64,000 nucleotides of DNA, taken from assembly GCA_004555765.1 (NCBI GenBank), contig SFHG01000007.1, positions 5,031 through 69,030 of the forward strand. Reading direction: 5' to 3'. A model generated the notes under the pieces. It was not told the origin of the DNA and did no database searches. It worked only from the letters and a program-made list of their open reading frames with translations. The translations under genes were made by a program, and so were the position numbers. This DNA is from Bacteroidales bacterium (GTDB lineage: Bacteria; Bacteroidota; Bacteroidia; Bacteroidales; Porphyromonadaceae). The stretch's first letter is position 1, and each line of letters opens with the position of its first letter. Positions 26,001 through 34,863 of the stretch are shown here, piece by piece.

Positions 26001-26076
26001 AAGCGTCCGTGGCAGCTATCCCGACTCCACCGACGGTATCAAAGAGATGATTGACGAGAGACTCCAGAAACTGTAA
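23053..26076 (+). CDS. Large exported tetratricopeptide-repeat protein (1007 aa)
   Basis: A signal peptide (about 1-29, ending in VHAQ) is followed almost entirely by TPR-like helical pairs. Examples are EEALYLDAVARAGAG, AEAYLWKGEAAYREGDYRGAL, AYFTLGYAAFNLRDYSASKGYL and KAYYSKALLEYNGKNYRDAA, spread from about 75 to 990. No catalytic domain is evident. Such proteins in Bacteroidota are periplasmic or outer-membrane-associated scaffolds; the precise partner is unknown. An outer-membrane barrel gene follows in the same direction 165 bases later, suggesting the two act together, but the gap contains a repeat cluster. ATG codons at 23053 and 23059 are both possible; the first is used. Confidence 0.8.
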   Translation: MRMKRQNIRATLLALVLSCGATVMVHAQEMAYSPGDRLLRAEESFALHSPAGVIEALAPVHRDMWKLDAVSEEALYLDAVARAGAGAASADLKLLRFIEEHPHSSRLPYAESRLGEWYYVRGEYGAALPWFRKVDVSLLPEEMAVATDYYYAFSLMKNGRDKEALDKFMPLVYAPDFGRDAKFYSGYLLMKTGDTGRSVPMLSELKDDAVYGSYARAYTASGLLSERRYSEALAVSEEALGGSSALPPEVRSSLLRSAGFAESHLGRKEKAAGYLEEYVRGTNAPGRVELLVLGKNLEELSRASSAIRYLEQVPSGENDFMSQLAYYYLGLAYLSQKDISSAWAAFRQSAAIDRHEPLTKTAAFDAALAAYALTPGRVGEGSEALSAFISKYPRSEYFDQAVDHLEDAFLGEPDGKKALQALSRISPLPPALSRVREKVRLGQANRTLASGNTVAAARQYDDIISRNEDPASVAEAYLWKGEAAYREGDYRGALSSTLSYLQARPESIPLNPNAYFTLGYAAFNLRDYSASKGYLEKYLSVAPDASADSKTGVYNRLGDMAVQARDYDSAIRHFATAESFGGKEADYGMFSRGMALGLKKDYRGKVSVMSGLPNKYPSSEKAPEALFEEGQTLTLLGDQAGARSAFDRFFALYPSSPVAPKVGLQLALSYFNENRLDEAAGAYERVIRDYPKSDEAKTALQDLKSISIRLNRVDEYNRLSQAAGLGGALSPEELDQMTYLAAERLITEGSPADARKALEDYIRNFPRGKYLQKAYYSKALLEYNGKNYRDAALTLEQLKGENLETDLSGKVYNLLGASYDKLGEPGRAAEAYLSKAGYMTTLEERSKAIRLAGERAEKSGSADFVYALAEDVSSGRYQVDASAKAEILGFAAARYAKTNQKARALKYAKEILALPNYGEHTMSRVIVALDLYDRGQYAEVQKRMNALTQKGSTDAYWLARGFILLSDTYAKLGDKMTARTYLESVRGSYPDSTDGIKEMIDERLQKL

Positions 26077-26105
26077 TTTGATAGAGGAGCTAATGCCGAT
26101 TTTCC

Positions 26106-26189
26106 GGGACACGGACCGAAAAAGATTCACCGGCCTGTACCAAGTCCTTCCGAGGTACGGGTCAAAAAGAAATCCCCGATCCGTATCTC
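26106..26189. repeat. Intergenic palindromic repeat cluster, copy 7
   Basis: GGGACACGGACCGAAA, CCGGCCTGTACC, GAGGTACGGGTC and GATCCGTATCTCC: two inverted pairs in the 165-base gap between the TPR gene and the barrel gene. Confidence 0.72.
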
Positions 26190-26241
26190 CCGACTTTCGG
26201 AAATCGAACGTAGATTTTACCCGCTCACAGACCCATACGCC

Positions 26242-28152
26242 ATGACGCATCAGATACTGTACACCATATTAGTGCTTCCCACCATCGCCCTCGGCACGGC
26301 CTTGGCGCAAAACGGAGCCAATCCTTTGCCCAAGGACACTTTGCAGAGGGAGCTCGTCCTCGAAAGGGAATATGTACCAAGCACTGCGGAAGTCAAGAAG
26401 GATTTTTTCAATCCCCTCGATGTCCCGAAGTCCGCCCGGAAGCTCAAACCGCTGAGGTTTGCCAGAGACACCTATGGCGTGGACGTGAGCCTGAGACCAA
26501 GGCTCTTCGATCCCGTCTACAACAGTTACGCTCAGAATGAAGATCCGAGAAACTGGCACCTCCGGCTCTACGGCGGATACCCCGCGCGGTTGGGTGCGAA
26601 TATCGGTATGCATTTTAATGCGGGCGAAAACGGGTCTTTGGACTTCGGCATCGATCACGACAGCCGGAAGAGTGCCCTCTCTAATCCCCTTCTGCCGTTC
26701 AGACAGGAGGCCGAGATGCACGACACGGAGGTGAGCGCCCGTTTCTCCCAAAAACTCGATACCCGCACCCTCGGGATCTCGGGAAGCGTTTACCACAGTA
26801 TGGAGACGCTCTACGGTCTTCCGAGCGACTACGCCGTCTCCGCAGAGCCCTCCGACTTGCGCCCCAAGTACACGCTTTTCAGTCGGATAGGAGGCGAGGC
26901 GGGGTTCGAGCTGAGCCCTGCTCCGCTCCTTGACCTTTCGCCCTGGCAGTACTCCGTCTACCTCCACGGCGGGTACGCCGCATTGGATATCCCGGCTACG
27001 TTCTTCGCGATACCGACCGCCTTATTGCCGCCGGATCCCGCTACTCCCGTCACTCCTGCCGCACCGGCTGAGGAACTCGGAAAGGTAGAAAGAATGAGCG
27101 GATACGACGTAAAGGCAGGGGGCACCCTCGCCTATGGTCTCAAGGTGTATAACTTCAATTTCGGAGCTGATGTCTCTTTCGAGATGTCCGGGAGAAATAC
27201 CTCCGCCGCACTTCGGGAGACGGGTGCCGGAAATACCTACGGGGTACCGATGGCGCTCTCCGGTACGCCCTTTCTCTCCTATCTGAACGATTACGTCGAG
27301 CTTAAAGCCGGCGTGAAAGTGCAGTTCCTTAACGGCGTGTCCGAAAAGTTTGCCCTTGCCCCGCTCGTGAATTTCCGCTGGAAGGCGCACGACCTCTTCA
27401 GTATCGTCATAGATGCCGACGGAGGCGGGGACTTGGTCGGCTTCCGGGAGCTTTACGAGCTGAACCGCTATGCACTCACCCCCTTCGGAGATACCCCTAT
27501 GGACGTGGCGCGTTACCGCATCTCGGCGGGGTTCGAGCTGGGTAATCTTTACGGATTCTCTGCCTCTCTCAAAGGCGGCTATGCCGACTACGCCCACCTC
27601 TTCGACTGGTATGCCCTTATGTCTGCGTCGGCATCCCGGGGAATGGGGCTTCCCGCCATCGTATTCTCTCCGGTTCAAAACGAAAACGTCTCCCTCCTCT
27701 TCTTCGAGGCTTCCGCGCGCTATGTCTCTCCTGTCGGTTTCACCGTTTCCGGAGGAGCACGCTACGATAAGTATACGGTAAAAGGCACTGACCGAGTCGT
27801 CTCCGGCAGACCGTCCCTGACACTGAATGTGTCGGCCGATTACCGAATCAATCCCGAGTGGTCGGTGGCTCTGGCTTTGGACGCAAAAGGGGGCATCAAA
27901 CAGAGATTCAACTTCTCTCCGAATCTTACGAACCCCGCTCCGGAACCCTCTCGCGACTTCGGGACAGACAAGTCGAGTGTCGCCTCCGTGCCCTTTGTGG
28001 GTGACCTGACGGCTCGTGTCTCCTACGATTTCAGCAAGTATGCGGGACTCTCTCTGATCGGTACCAATCTCTTGAACCAACACTACTCCGAGTGGCTCGG
28101 ATACGGTCGAGCCGGAGCAGGCATTATGGTTGCTCTGACTTTGCATTTCTGA
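26242..28152 (+). CDS. Outer-membrane beta-barrel protein, TonB-receptor-like barrel without a plug
   Basis: This 636-residue protein has a signal peptide (about 1-22, ending LAQ). A short conserved-looking segment follows (LQRELVLEREYVPSTAEV, about 34-51), then many alternating amphipathic strands (LRLYGGYPARLGANIGMHF, FSVTSGG-type turns, VSYDFSKYAGLSLIGTNLLNQHY). It ends with Phe in VALTLHF, as expected for BAM-inserted barrels. The last 100 residues look like the end of a TonB-dependent receptor barrel, but there is no recognisable plug domain or TonB box. Substrate unknown. It follows the TPR gene, and that pairing is the main clue to its function. Confidence 0.7.
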   Translation: MTHQILYTILVLPTIALGTALAQNGANPLPKDTLQRELVLEREYVPSTAEVKKDFFNPLDVPKSARKLKPLRFARDTYGVDVSLRPRLFDPVYNSYAQNEDPRNWHLRLYGGYPARLGANIGMHFNAGENGSLDFGIDHDSRKSALSNPLLPFRQEAEMHDTEVSARFSQKLDTRTLGISGSVYHSMETLYGLPSDYAVSAEPSDLRPKYTLFSRIGGEAGFELSPAPLLDLSPWQYSVYLHGGYAALDIPATFFAIPTALLPPDPATPVTPAAPAEELGKVERMSGYDVKAGGTLAYGLKVYNFNFGADVSFEMSGRNTSAALRETGAGNTYGVPMALSGTPFLSYLNDYVELKAGVKVQFLNGVSEKFALAPLVNFRWKAHDLFSIVIDADGGGDLVGFRELYELNRYALTPFGDTPMDVARYRISAGFELGNLYGFSASLKGGYADYAHLFDWYALMSASASRGMGLPAIVFSPVQNENVSLLFFEASARYVSPVGFTVSGGARYDKYTVKGTDRVVSGRPSLTLNVSADYRINPEWSVALALDAKGGIKQRFNFSPNLTNPAPEPSRDFGTDKSSVASVPFVGDLTARVSYDFSKYAGLSLIGTNLLNQHYSEWLGYGRAGAGIMVALTLHF

Positions 28153-28182
28153 TGCCTGCCCTTAGCTGTCTCTGTCCGAAAA

Positions 28183-29604
28183 ATGGCTGCTTCTTATACT
28201 GCCCGACAAGGCGCGGATAATGTCCTGCTCCGCATTATGCGGGAGGTGGATCCGACGTTTTACCTCTTTGGGGCGGCGCTCTTGGCCGTCGTGGTCTCGA
28301 ATACCGGCTTGGCGCCGTACTACTTCGCGTTCCTTAATCTCCCCATCAATTTTTCCGTGGGAGACTTGGCTTTCACCTTCAATGGCGAGCCGCTCACGAT
28401 AGGGTCTCTCATCAATGACGGCCTGATGATGGTCTTTTTCTTCCAAGTGGGTTTGGAGATTAAGCACGAGATCATTGACGGGGCGTTGGCCAATTTCAGG
28501 AGTGCACTCCTGCCTGTACTGGCTGCCTGCGGGGGTATGCTTACGCCTATCCTTATCTTTACGCTTGTAGACCACGATCCTGTACATCTGCGCGGTGCGG
28601 CGATCCCGATGTCCACCGACCTTGCGTTTTCCCTCGCGGTCCTCGCCACTCTGAATGCCAAGCGCATCCCTGTCACGCTCAAAGTATTCCTGATGAGCTT
28701 CGCCGTCGTCGACGATATGGGCGGTATCCTCACCATCGCCCTCTTCTACTCCCAAGGGGTACACTTCCCGCCCCTTTTGATCGCATTGGGCATCATCGCT
28801 TTCGGATGGTTGATGGGGCGAAGGGGTGTCTTTCGTTCGTGGTTTTACTATGTGCTGCTCTTCTGTGTCTGGATCTGCATGATGGACTCCGGCATCGCCT
28901 CGACCATCGGCGGTGTGATGGTTGCTTTCATCATTCCTTACCGTCCTGTGGGCAAAAGAAAGTATCTTCTCCGCGATTATGAAGTGGTTCGGGAGGCCAT
29001 CAAGACGGTGGTCGAAGCCGGGAAGTCCGGGCAGACATTTCTCTCCGACGACACCATTAACCGTCTGATGGGGACGCGGGATGAGCTCGACAGGGCATTC
29101 AGTCCGGTACAGAGCATCATCCGGCAAGTGACCCCGTTCACGAATTATCTGGTGCTGCCGCTTTTTGCTTTCGCCAACGCCGGTGTCAACCTTGATTCTA
29201 TGAGTTTGTCGGAAATAACGGGTATTCCGCTTGCCGTCTTCCTCGGCCTTTTTATCGGCAAACCTCTTGGTATCTTCTCCTTCACTTGGTTCTTTGCCCG
29301 CATCCGTCTCGTCAAGTTCCCGCCCGGGATGACAAACCTGAATCTCCTTGCTACCGCCTGCTTCGGCGGCATCGGTTTCACCGTACCACTTTTCATTGCC
29401 CGTATGGCTTATGGCCCCTTGGGCGGTACTTTGGCGGATACGCTGATGAACCAGGCAAAAATCGGACTCTTCGGCGGCTGTATTTTCTCTGCGACGCTCG
29501 CCTGTATGATGATGGGCATCGTCGGCAGATGGGAATGGCGTCACGGCAAGGGGGTGGCTTCTGCCGAATACAAAGAATACCTCGACCGCACCACGCTTAA
29601 GTAA
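28183..29604 (+). CDS. nhaA: Na+/H+ antiporter NhaA
   Basis: This 473-residue inner-membrane antiporter exports Na+ in exchange for H+, protecting against salt and alkaline stress. Twelve hydrophobic segments are visible. The ion-binding pair Asp177-Asp178 is in MSFAVVDDMGGI and the helix IV aspartate Asp146 is in IPMSTDLAFS. GLEIKHE and GIGFTVPLFIARMAY are also characteristic. It is longer than the E. coli protein (388) because of an extended central cytoplasmic loop (about 265-305). It lies 30 bases downstream of the barrel gene and could be read with it. Confidence 0.95.
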   Translation: MAASYTARQGADNVLLRIMREVDPTFYLFGAALLAVVVSNTGLAPYYFAFLNLPINFSVGDLAFTFNGEPLTIGSLINDGLMMVFFFQVGLEIKHEIIDGALANFRSALLPVLAACGGMLTPILIFTLVDHDPVHLRGAAIPMSTDLAFSLAVLATLNAKRIPVTLKVFLMSFAVVDDMGGILTIALFYSQGVHFPPLLIALGIIAFGWLMGRRGVFRSWFYYVLLFCVWICMMDSGIASTIGGVMVAFIIPYRPVGKRKYLLRDYEVVREAIKTVVEAGKSGQTFLSDDTINRLMGTRDELDRAFSPVQSIIRQVTPFTNYLVLPLFAFANAGVNLDSMSLSEITGIPLAVFLGLFIGKPLGIFSFTWFFARIRLVKFPPGMTNLNLLATACFGGIGFTVPLFIARMAYGPLGGTLADTLMNQAKIGLFGGCIFSATLACMMMGIVGRWEWRHGKGVASAEYKEYLDRTTLK

Positions 29605-29644
29605 CGGATTTGGGTGCCCGTGGCGCAGCGGGAAAGACACCGAC

Positions 29645-29726
29645 GAGACACGTACCGGGGATTCTTTTCCGGTACGTGTCTTGTTTACTCGTAGGTACGT
29701 ACAAACTTTTTCTCTCGGTACGTACA
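29645..29726. repeat. Intergenic palindromic repeat cluster, copy 8
   Basis: GACACGTACCGG and CCGGTACGTGTC form a perfect 12-bp inverted repeat with a 10-base spacer. TAGGTACGTACA and TCGGTACGTACA follow as direct copies. It lies between nhaA and the cobalamin riboswitch; the remaining 100 bases of that gap hold only the -7 box at 29829. Confidence 0.8.
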
Positions 29727-29828
29727 AAAATAATTAACTTCCCAACTCCTCTCCGTGTGCAGAGCCCGCCCCGCAGCTCCCCGCGGATAACTGCCAACTT
29801 TGCTACTCCGCACTCTGCACTATTTTTG

Positions 29829-29836
29829 TTACCTTT
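29829..29836 (+). promoter_or_regulatory. -7 box TACCTTTG for the riboswitch transcript
   Basis: TACCTTTG lies 11 bases before the riboswitch, which places the start near 29842. The -33 element is not a clean TTTG. Confidence 0.55.
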
Positions 29837-29847
29837 GCCAAAGCAAA

Positions 29848-30044
29848 GGAAAGGTGATGCCCGTCTCCAAGTCCGGGGTGTGCATTAAGAGGGAATCCGG
29901 TGGAAATCCGGAGCAGTGCCCACTACTGTAAGCTTCCGCCAAAGTCCTCGTCCGACATTCTTCGTTTAAGCCACTGCCGATGATATGTTCGGTGGGAAGG
30001 CGTCAGTCGGACAAAGAGGAGGAAGCAAGTCAGGAAACCTGCCT
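29848..30044 (+). promoter_or_regulatory. Cobalamin (AdoCbl/B12) riboswitch
   Basis: All landmark blocks are present in order: AAAGGTGATGCC, AGGGAATCCGGTGGAAATCC, GGAGCAGTGCCCACTACTG with TAAGC, GCCACTG, GGGAAGGCG and the B12 box AGTCAGGAAACCTGCCT. It sits in the 5' leader of the chelatase-receptor-lipoprotein unit and should repress it when cobalamin is plentiful. The ATG follows about 93 bases after the B12 box, room for a regulatory hairpin. Confidence 0.96.
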
Positions 30045-30136
30045 TTCTTTTGGCACGAGTCCGAAGTCCGGATTTCGTGGCATTTGTGGATCAAACTAAC
30101 AGCCTTGGGGACAAAAGGCAGGTTTATTCCGGATTT

Positions 30137-31081
30137 ATGAAGACAAAAACCATATACTCTGTGCTTGCAGTCTTTTTCTGCAGCGTATTCACACTGATGG
30201 GAGAGGTCAAGGTGTACGAAACAGATTCCCTTTTCTCCGATCTCGGATCGGACGGGAAAGGCGCCATCGTGATGGTGCACTTCGGCACGACGCATGACGA
30301 CACCCGTGCGCTCACTTTGGATGCCCTGAACGCACTCGTGAAGGAGGCTTACCCCGGGCTTGAAGTGCGTGAGGCTTACACTTCGCGCATCGTTATGAAG
30401 CGCCTTGGGGCGCGCGGTATCGTGAAGTTGTCTCCGAGGGAGACACTTCTCGCGCTCAAAGAGGAGGGTTTCACCCACCTCTTGATCCAGCCCACACAGG
30501 TCATCGACGGCGTGGAGATGGAGTCTCTGAGACGGGACGTGGCGCCTTTTCTCAAAGATTTTAAGGAGATAAGAATCGGCACCCAGCTCTTGGATCGACC
30601 TGAGGACTACAAAGCCCTTGCGGAGTCGATGACGGCGGGTGGGGACTCTGCCGCAGCACGCCTGTGGGTCGGACACGGTACGTATGATGTCTCCACAGCG
30701 CAGTACTGTATGCTCGATTACGTCCTCAGAGATATGGGCTTCGGTCACCACGTCATAACTACGATAGAGGGCTACCCGGGCTTGGAAGAGGGGCTGAGGC
30801 GCTTGAGAGAGACAGGAAGGAAGAGAGTGATCCTCTCTCCGCTACTTATCGTCTCCGGCGAACACGCGAAGAACGACATCGCCATCGACGTGAAAAGACG
30901 TTTGGAAGCTGAAGGTTATGAAGTCGCGCTCGACTTGAGGGGACTCGGCGAGTATCCCGGAGTAAGGAAGCTCTTTTTGGATAAGATAAAGTTCACGGCA
31001 GGCCACCGCAAGATCGACATTATGAGGAAGAAGAAAATCTATGCGGTCACGGGCGAGAAACTGACCGACGGCGAAGAATGA
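30137..31081 (+). CDS. cbiK: Exported CbiK-type sirohydrochlorin (cobalt)chelatase
   Basis: This 314-residue class II chelatase would insert Co2+ (or Fe2+) into sirohydrochlorin. The CbiK fold is clear from IVMVHFGTTHDDTRALTLDALN (first metal His), EVREAYTSRIVMKRL, LLIQPTQVIDGVE, LWVGHGTY and VILSPLLIVSGEHAKNDIAID (distal His). The N-terminus MKTKTIYSVLAVFFCSVFTLMG is a signal peptide, so it acts in the periplasm like the exported CbiK of Desulfovibrio. The ATG at 30137 is chosen because upstream in-frame codons lie inside the riboswitch region. Its stop overlaps the receptor start (ATGA), implying translational coupling. Confidence 0.88.
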   Translation: MKTKTIYSVLAVFFCSVFTLMGEVKVYETDSLFSDLGSDGKGAIVMVHFGTTHDDTRALTLDALNALVKEAYPGLEVREAYTSRIVMKRLGARGIVKLSPRETLLALKEEGFTHLLIQPTQVIDGVEMESLRRDVAPFLKDFKEIRIGTQLLDRPEDYKALAESMTAGGDSAAARLWVGHGTYDVSTAQYCMLDYVLRDMGFGHHVITTIEGYPGLEEGLRRLRETGRKRVILSPLLIVSGEHAKNDIAIDVKRRLEAEGYEVALDLRGLGEYPGVRKLFLDKIKFTAGHRKIDIMRKKKIYAVTGEKLTDGEE

Positions 31082-33525
31082 GCGCTAAGATGACTGCGGA
31101 GAGCTTTTCCCCCGGTATCCGCCGGGGGACGGAGATTGTGGCGCGGATGAGGACGCTTTTGGCAGAGAAGAGGCAAGCGCTCCTCTTGCTCTCTGCCTTT
31201 CTCTGTGCGCTCAGTCTGTCGGCACAGGACTTCCTGAGGCTCTCCGGCACCGTCACGGATGCAAATGGTGAGGGCATACCTTATGCCACGGTGTCCGTGC
31301 ATCGGGAGAATAAAGGCACCCATACGGACAGTAAAGGGCATTACACCCTTCGGCTTCCCGAGGGAGAGTATGCGATTGTCGTCTCGGCTGTCGGGTACGA
31401 AAGGGCGTCCAAGACGGCCGGGGGCAAAGGGGAGAAGGCTTTGGACTTCGTCCTCCGACAGACTGCGTACAGTCTGCATGAGGTGGAAGTCGTCGGTCGG
31501 AACGAATCCGGGAAGAAGAGAGCCGAGGGCTACACGGTCTCCTCTCTCGATGTCCGCTCTCTGGCACCTTCCGTCCAAAACCTCACGGGAATAATGAGCC
31601 GCGTCAGCGGAGTAAGGGTACGCGAAGAGGGCGGAGTGGGCTCCGACTACAACCTTGTCCTGAACGGTCTCTCCGGCAACGCCATCCGCTACTATGTCGA
31701 TGGCGTACCTATGGAAGCACTCGGTAAGGGCTTTTCGCTCTCAAACCTCCCGGTCAATCTACTGGAAAGAATAGACATCTATAAGGGCGTTGTACCGGCC
31801 GAGCTCGGTGACGATGCCTTGGGCGGGGCGGTCAATGTCATTACCAAGAGAGGCGGGCACAATTACCTCGATGCCTCCCTCTCCTACGGGTCGTTTCGGA
31901 CGTTTCGGGCAGAGGTGTCGGGTCAGCTTGTCTCGCACCGTCTCGGTTTTTTCCTCCGTCCCTCGGTTAGCTTCACGTCCTCTAAGAACGACTATTTGAT
32001 GAAGAATGTGGAGATCTGGGATCCCGAAGCTTACGAGTACGTTCTACGGGATGTGCCGCGCTTCCACGACGGCTATCGGTCGCTCTTGGGACAAGTGGAG
32101 GCCGGTTTTCGGGGCAGACCTTGGGCCGACGATCTGTCCGTGACGATTTCCGGCGTGACTTCGTACAAGGAAATTCAGACGGGCGAGAAACAAACTATCG
32201 TCATAGGGGAGGGGACGAAGGGCGTGACCTCACTCGGCGCATCCATGAGGTACGTCAAAAGCAACCTCTTCACTCCGGGTCTTACCGCCCGCTTGCTCGG
32301 GTCTTACACCTCGGGGCGGACGCTTGTGACGGACACCGCGTACCGTGCTTACAACTGGGACGGGACGTGGGCGAAGTCCGGCTTTACCGAGGTGACACGG
32401 CGGGAGAAGTCCATCCGCCACTACGATAGACCCCAGGTCACGCTCCGAGCCAACTTCTCCTACGACCTCGGGTATGCCGGTCGCATCGACTTCAATTACC
32501 TTATGAGCGTGATTTGCAATAATAGGTACGACGATCTCGACCGGCAGTTTGTCCCGACTTCGGACAGGATGGACAAACACACTTTTTCGCTCTCGTATGC
32601 GCAGTCCTTTTTGACCGATCGTCTCTCCGGATCCGTCTTTGTGAAGGACTACCTTTTCAGAGCCAACCTCGAGCAAAAAGAATTCTACTGGAAGACCGGC
32701 TACACTGAGGAGGGCGCCGCGCCGTCGCAGAATAATTTCGGCGGGGGTGTGGCGATGAGGTACACTTTTTCGCCTTTGGCATCACTGAAAGTCTCCTACG
32801 AGAGGGGTGTCCGTCTCCCTGTGTCCTACGAGTTTCTCGGCAACGGGCTGACGGTGTTGCCCAATTTCAAGCTCCGCCCCGAGCAGTCCCACAATCTCAA
32901 TCTCGGCCTTTACGGCTCTGCCCTTTTCGGCGATCGGAATCACCGCTTCAGCTATGACGTGAATGCTTTCGGGCGGATGGTGTCGGACTACATCATCCGG
33001 GAGCCTGTGGGCGACAGTGAGAGCCGGTATACGAACCTCTTTGCCACGAATGTTTTCGGTCTGGAGGCTGAAGCCGATTACGCCTACCGGGACGTGTGGC
33101 ACGCGACGGTCAACGCCACCTACTTGGACGAAAGAAACAACACCAAAATAAATAGTGACGGACGGCCGGAGCTCACATACCGCAACCGACTTCCCAACCG
33201 CCCTTATCTCTACGCCAATTTCCTCCTCGGGTGGCATAAGCGCGACCCTCTGGGGCTGAAAGGACACCGCCTCAGTCTCTCCTATTCCTCTTCTTTCGTC
33301 CTGTGGTACTACCTCAGTTGGGCAGCGTATGGGAGCAAGGAGAGCAAGCAGGTGATCCCGACCCAGTTCCCGCAGAATTTGAGTGCCACCTGGTACGCAC
33401 CGGGCGACCGCTTCTCGCTCTCCTTGGAGTGCACCAATCTCCTTGATCAGACCATTTACGACAATTATTTGCTTCAAAAACCGGGGCGAGCTTTCTCCGC
33501 AAAAGTGAGAATCTTCCTCCACTGA
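31078..33525 (+). CDS. TonB-dependent receptor, probably for corrinoid or tetrapyrrole uptake
   Basis: This 815-residue outer-membrane receptor has a signal peptide, best seen from the internal Met at 31147 (MRTLLAEKRQALLLLSAFL...SLSAQ). A CarboxypepD_reg-like domain follows (LSGTVTDANGEGIPYATVSV, about 58-140), then a plug (SGVRVREEGGVGSDYNLVLNGL...YYVDGVPM...GGAVNVITKRGG) and a 22-strand-type barrel ending KVRIFLH. Riboswitch control and linkage to CbiK support a B12 or tetrapyrrole ligand, but the ligand is inferred. The ATG at 31078 overlaps the cbiK stop; the real start could be 31147. Confidence 0.87.
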   Translation: MSAKMTAESFSPGIRRGTEIVARMRTLLAEKRQALLLLSAFLCALSLSAQDFLRLSGTVTDANGEGIPYATVSVHRENKGTHTDSKGHYTLRLPEGEYAIVVSAVGYERASKTAGGKGEKALDFVLRQTAYSLHEVEVVGRNESGKKRAEGYTVSSLDVRSLAPSVQNLTGIMSRVSGVRVREEGGVGSDYNLVLNGLSGNAIRYYVDGVPMEALGKGFSLSNLPVNLLERIDIYKGVVPAELGDDALGGAVNVITKRGGHNYLDASLSYGSFRTFRAEVSGQLVSHRLGFFLRPSVSFTSSKNDYLMKNVEIWDPEAYEYVLRDVPRFHDGYRSLLGQVEAGFRGRPWADDLSVTISGVTSYKEIQTGEKQTIVIGEGTKGVTSLGASMRYVKSNLFTPGLTARLLGSYTSGRTLVTDTAYRAYNWDGTWAKSGFTEVTRREKSIRHYDRPQVTLRANFSYDLGYAGRIDFNYLMSVICNNRYDDLDRQFVPTSDRMDKHTFSLSYAQSFLTDRLSGSVFVKDYLFRANLEQKEFYWKTGYTEEGAAPSQNNFGGGVAMRYTFSPLASLKVSYERGVRLPVSYEFLGNGLTVLPNFKLRPEQSHNLNLGLYGSALFGDRNHRFSYDVNAFGRMVSDYIIREPVGDSESRYTNLFATNVFGLEAEADYAYRDVWHATVNATYLDERNNTKINSDGRPELTYRNRLPNRPYLYANFLLGWHKRDPLGLKGHRLSLSYSSSFVLWYYLSWAAYGSKESKQVIPTQFPQNLSATWYAPGDRFSLSLECTNLLDQTIYDNYLLQKPGRAFSAKVRIFLH

Positions 33526-33552
33526 AACAGTTCTATAAAAGTTATCCTTATT

Positions 33553-34854
33553 ATGAAAAGGTTATTTCCAAAGACCCTCTTCTCCTGCCTTGCCACTGCA
33601 TCGTTGCTCTCTTTGGCATCGTGCTCATCCGAACCCGTCCCCGCGCCGCAAACGGGCACGATTCACTATGACGTGTGGGTCCCTCTCAGCAAGGCCACGG
33701 GACAGCAGGATGAGTCCTACGTCGTACACCGCGCGGAAACCCTCACCGAAGGTACGCTCAAGATGGAAGGGACGGGTGCGGACATCACGGGTCAGCTGAC
33801 CCCGGAGACCATTCTTCGCGGGCAGTATTACTACCAGGTCAACGAGTACAACCGGTTCGTCAAAGCGGTGATTACCCCCACAGGCATCCAGATCCTCAAG
33901 CAGATTCCTTCCGCTTATTTCAAAAAAGGCAAGTACGCCCACGCCTGGCTCGATGACCGTACACTGGTGCTCGTGGGCGCCAACGGAGAAAGCAGCAAAG
34001 TCCTTTGGGTGAAGTACGATGTGGAAGCGATGAAAGAGATCGCGGGTGGCACGCTCGAATTGCCGGCTCCGCCCAAAGGCCTGACTTTCACTTCCTCCGG
34101 TCTCCTCGGGTATAGGGCAAAGGACGGCAAACTCCTTTACTCTTTCCACTACAAAAAGAAAGGTATGACTGCTTCTCCGCTCAAGAAGTTTGAGATGGCT
34201 TTCGTGGACTCCAAAACGATGAAGGTCGAGAAGCTGGTCTCTGAGGACAGAGCCGAGATGATGGCCGGTACCGCCTTTGGGGAACTCCGCCAGAATAAAA
34301 CCTTCTTTGACGAAAAAGGCAACTATTACATCGCCTGCAATTCTGTCCTCCCCGGGGAGAAGACAGGTACAGGGCGGGTTTCCACGACGGCACAACACGG
34401 TGCGCTTCTCCGCATCAATGCCGGCGAAACGGACTTCGACAAGAGTTATAACGGTTACACGAAGAACTCCCGTGGTGAAGTGCGCGGCAAGATCGTTACC
34501 GTGGACTACCTCGGTGACAATAAAGCCCTCCTCTATATGCAGGATCCGAAGTTTGCCCGCCCTGATGAAGAGCCTATATGGGACACCAAGAGCGACAAAA
34601 AGTGGGTCTTCTACTGGATCGTCCTCGACCTCACTACGGGTGAGCAGAAATGGTTGGACAAGATTCCTTTCTCCAACGGCAACTTTTCGCAGCTTGCGCT
34701 CGTGAAGGGCTCGGAGGTCTACATCGCCAATAACTCCCAAAACGAGAACTCCTGCGTCTACATCTACAACTGGAAAACCGGAGACCTTAAGAAAGGGCTT
34801 ACGTTTGCAGACAAGGGTGCGACAATGGACCGCATCACGATGGTGCTGAACTAA
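33553..34854 (+). CDS. DUF4374-type lipoprotein, putative surface partner of the TonB receptor
   Basis: This 433-residue lipoprotein carries a lipobox LASC at about Cys24, followed by SSEP without an obvious retention signal. The body has repeated beta-strand blocks (YYYQVNEYNRFVKAVI, AHAWLDDRTLVLVGA, KNDKKWVFYWIVLDL, GSEVYIANNSQNENSCVYIYNW) spaced as in a beta-propeller, and resembles the DUF4374 family of Bacteroidales. It is the last gene of the riboswitch unit, 28 bases after the receptor. The position is like that of BtuG beside BtuB in Bacteroides, so a cell-surface ligand-capture role is plausible, though BtuG itself is a different family. Confidence 0.7.
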   Translation: MKRLFPKTLFSCLATASLLSLASCSSEPVPAPQTGTIHYDVWVPLSKATGQQDESYVVHRAETLTEGTLKMEGTGADITGQLTPETILRGQYYYQVNEYNRFVKAVITPTGIQILKQIPSAYFKKGKYAHAWLDDRTLVLVGANGESSKVLWVKYDVEAMKEIAGGTLELPAPPKGLTFTSSGLLGYRAKDGKLLYSFHYKKKGMTASPLKKFEMAFVDSKTMKVEKLVSEDRAEMMAGTAFGELRQNKTFFDEKGNYYIACNSVLPGEKTGTGRVSTTAQHGALLRINAGETDFDKSYNGYTKNSRGEVRGKIVTVDYLGDNKALLYMQDPKFARPDEEPIWDTKSDKKWVFYWIVLDLTTGEQKWLDKIPFSNGNFSQLALVKGSEVYIANNSQNENSCVYIYNWKTGDLKKGLTFADKGATMDRITMVLN

Positions 34855-34863
34855 AGCCTCCAC

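Noticed and set aside
28162..29727. 521-codon open frame on the minus strand
   Set aside because: It is antisense to nhaA and highly charged with no domain; it is a shadow of the real gene.
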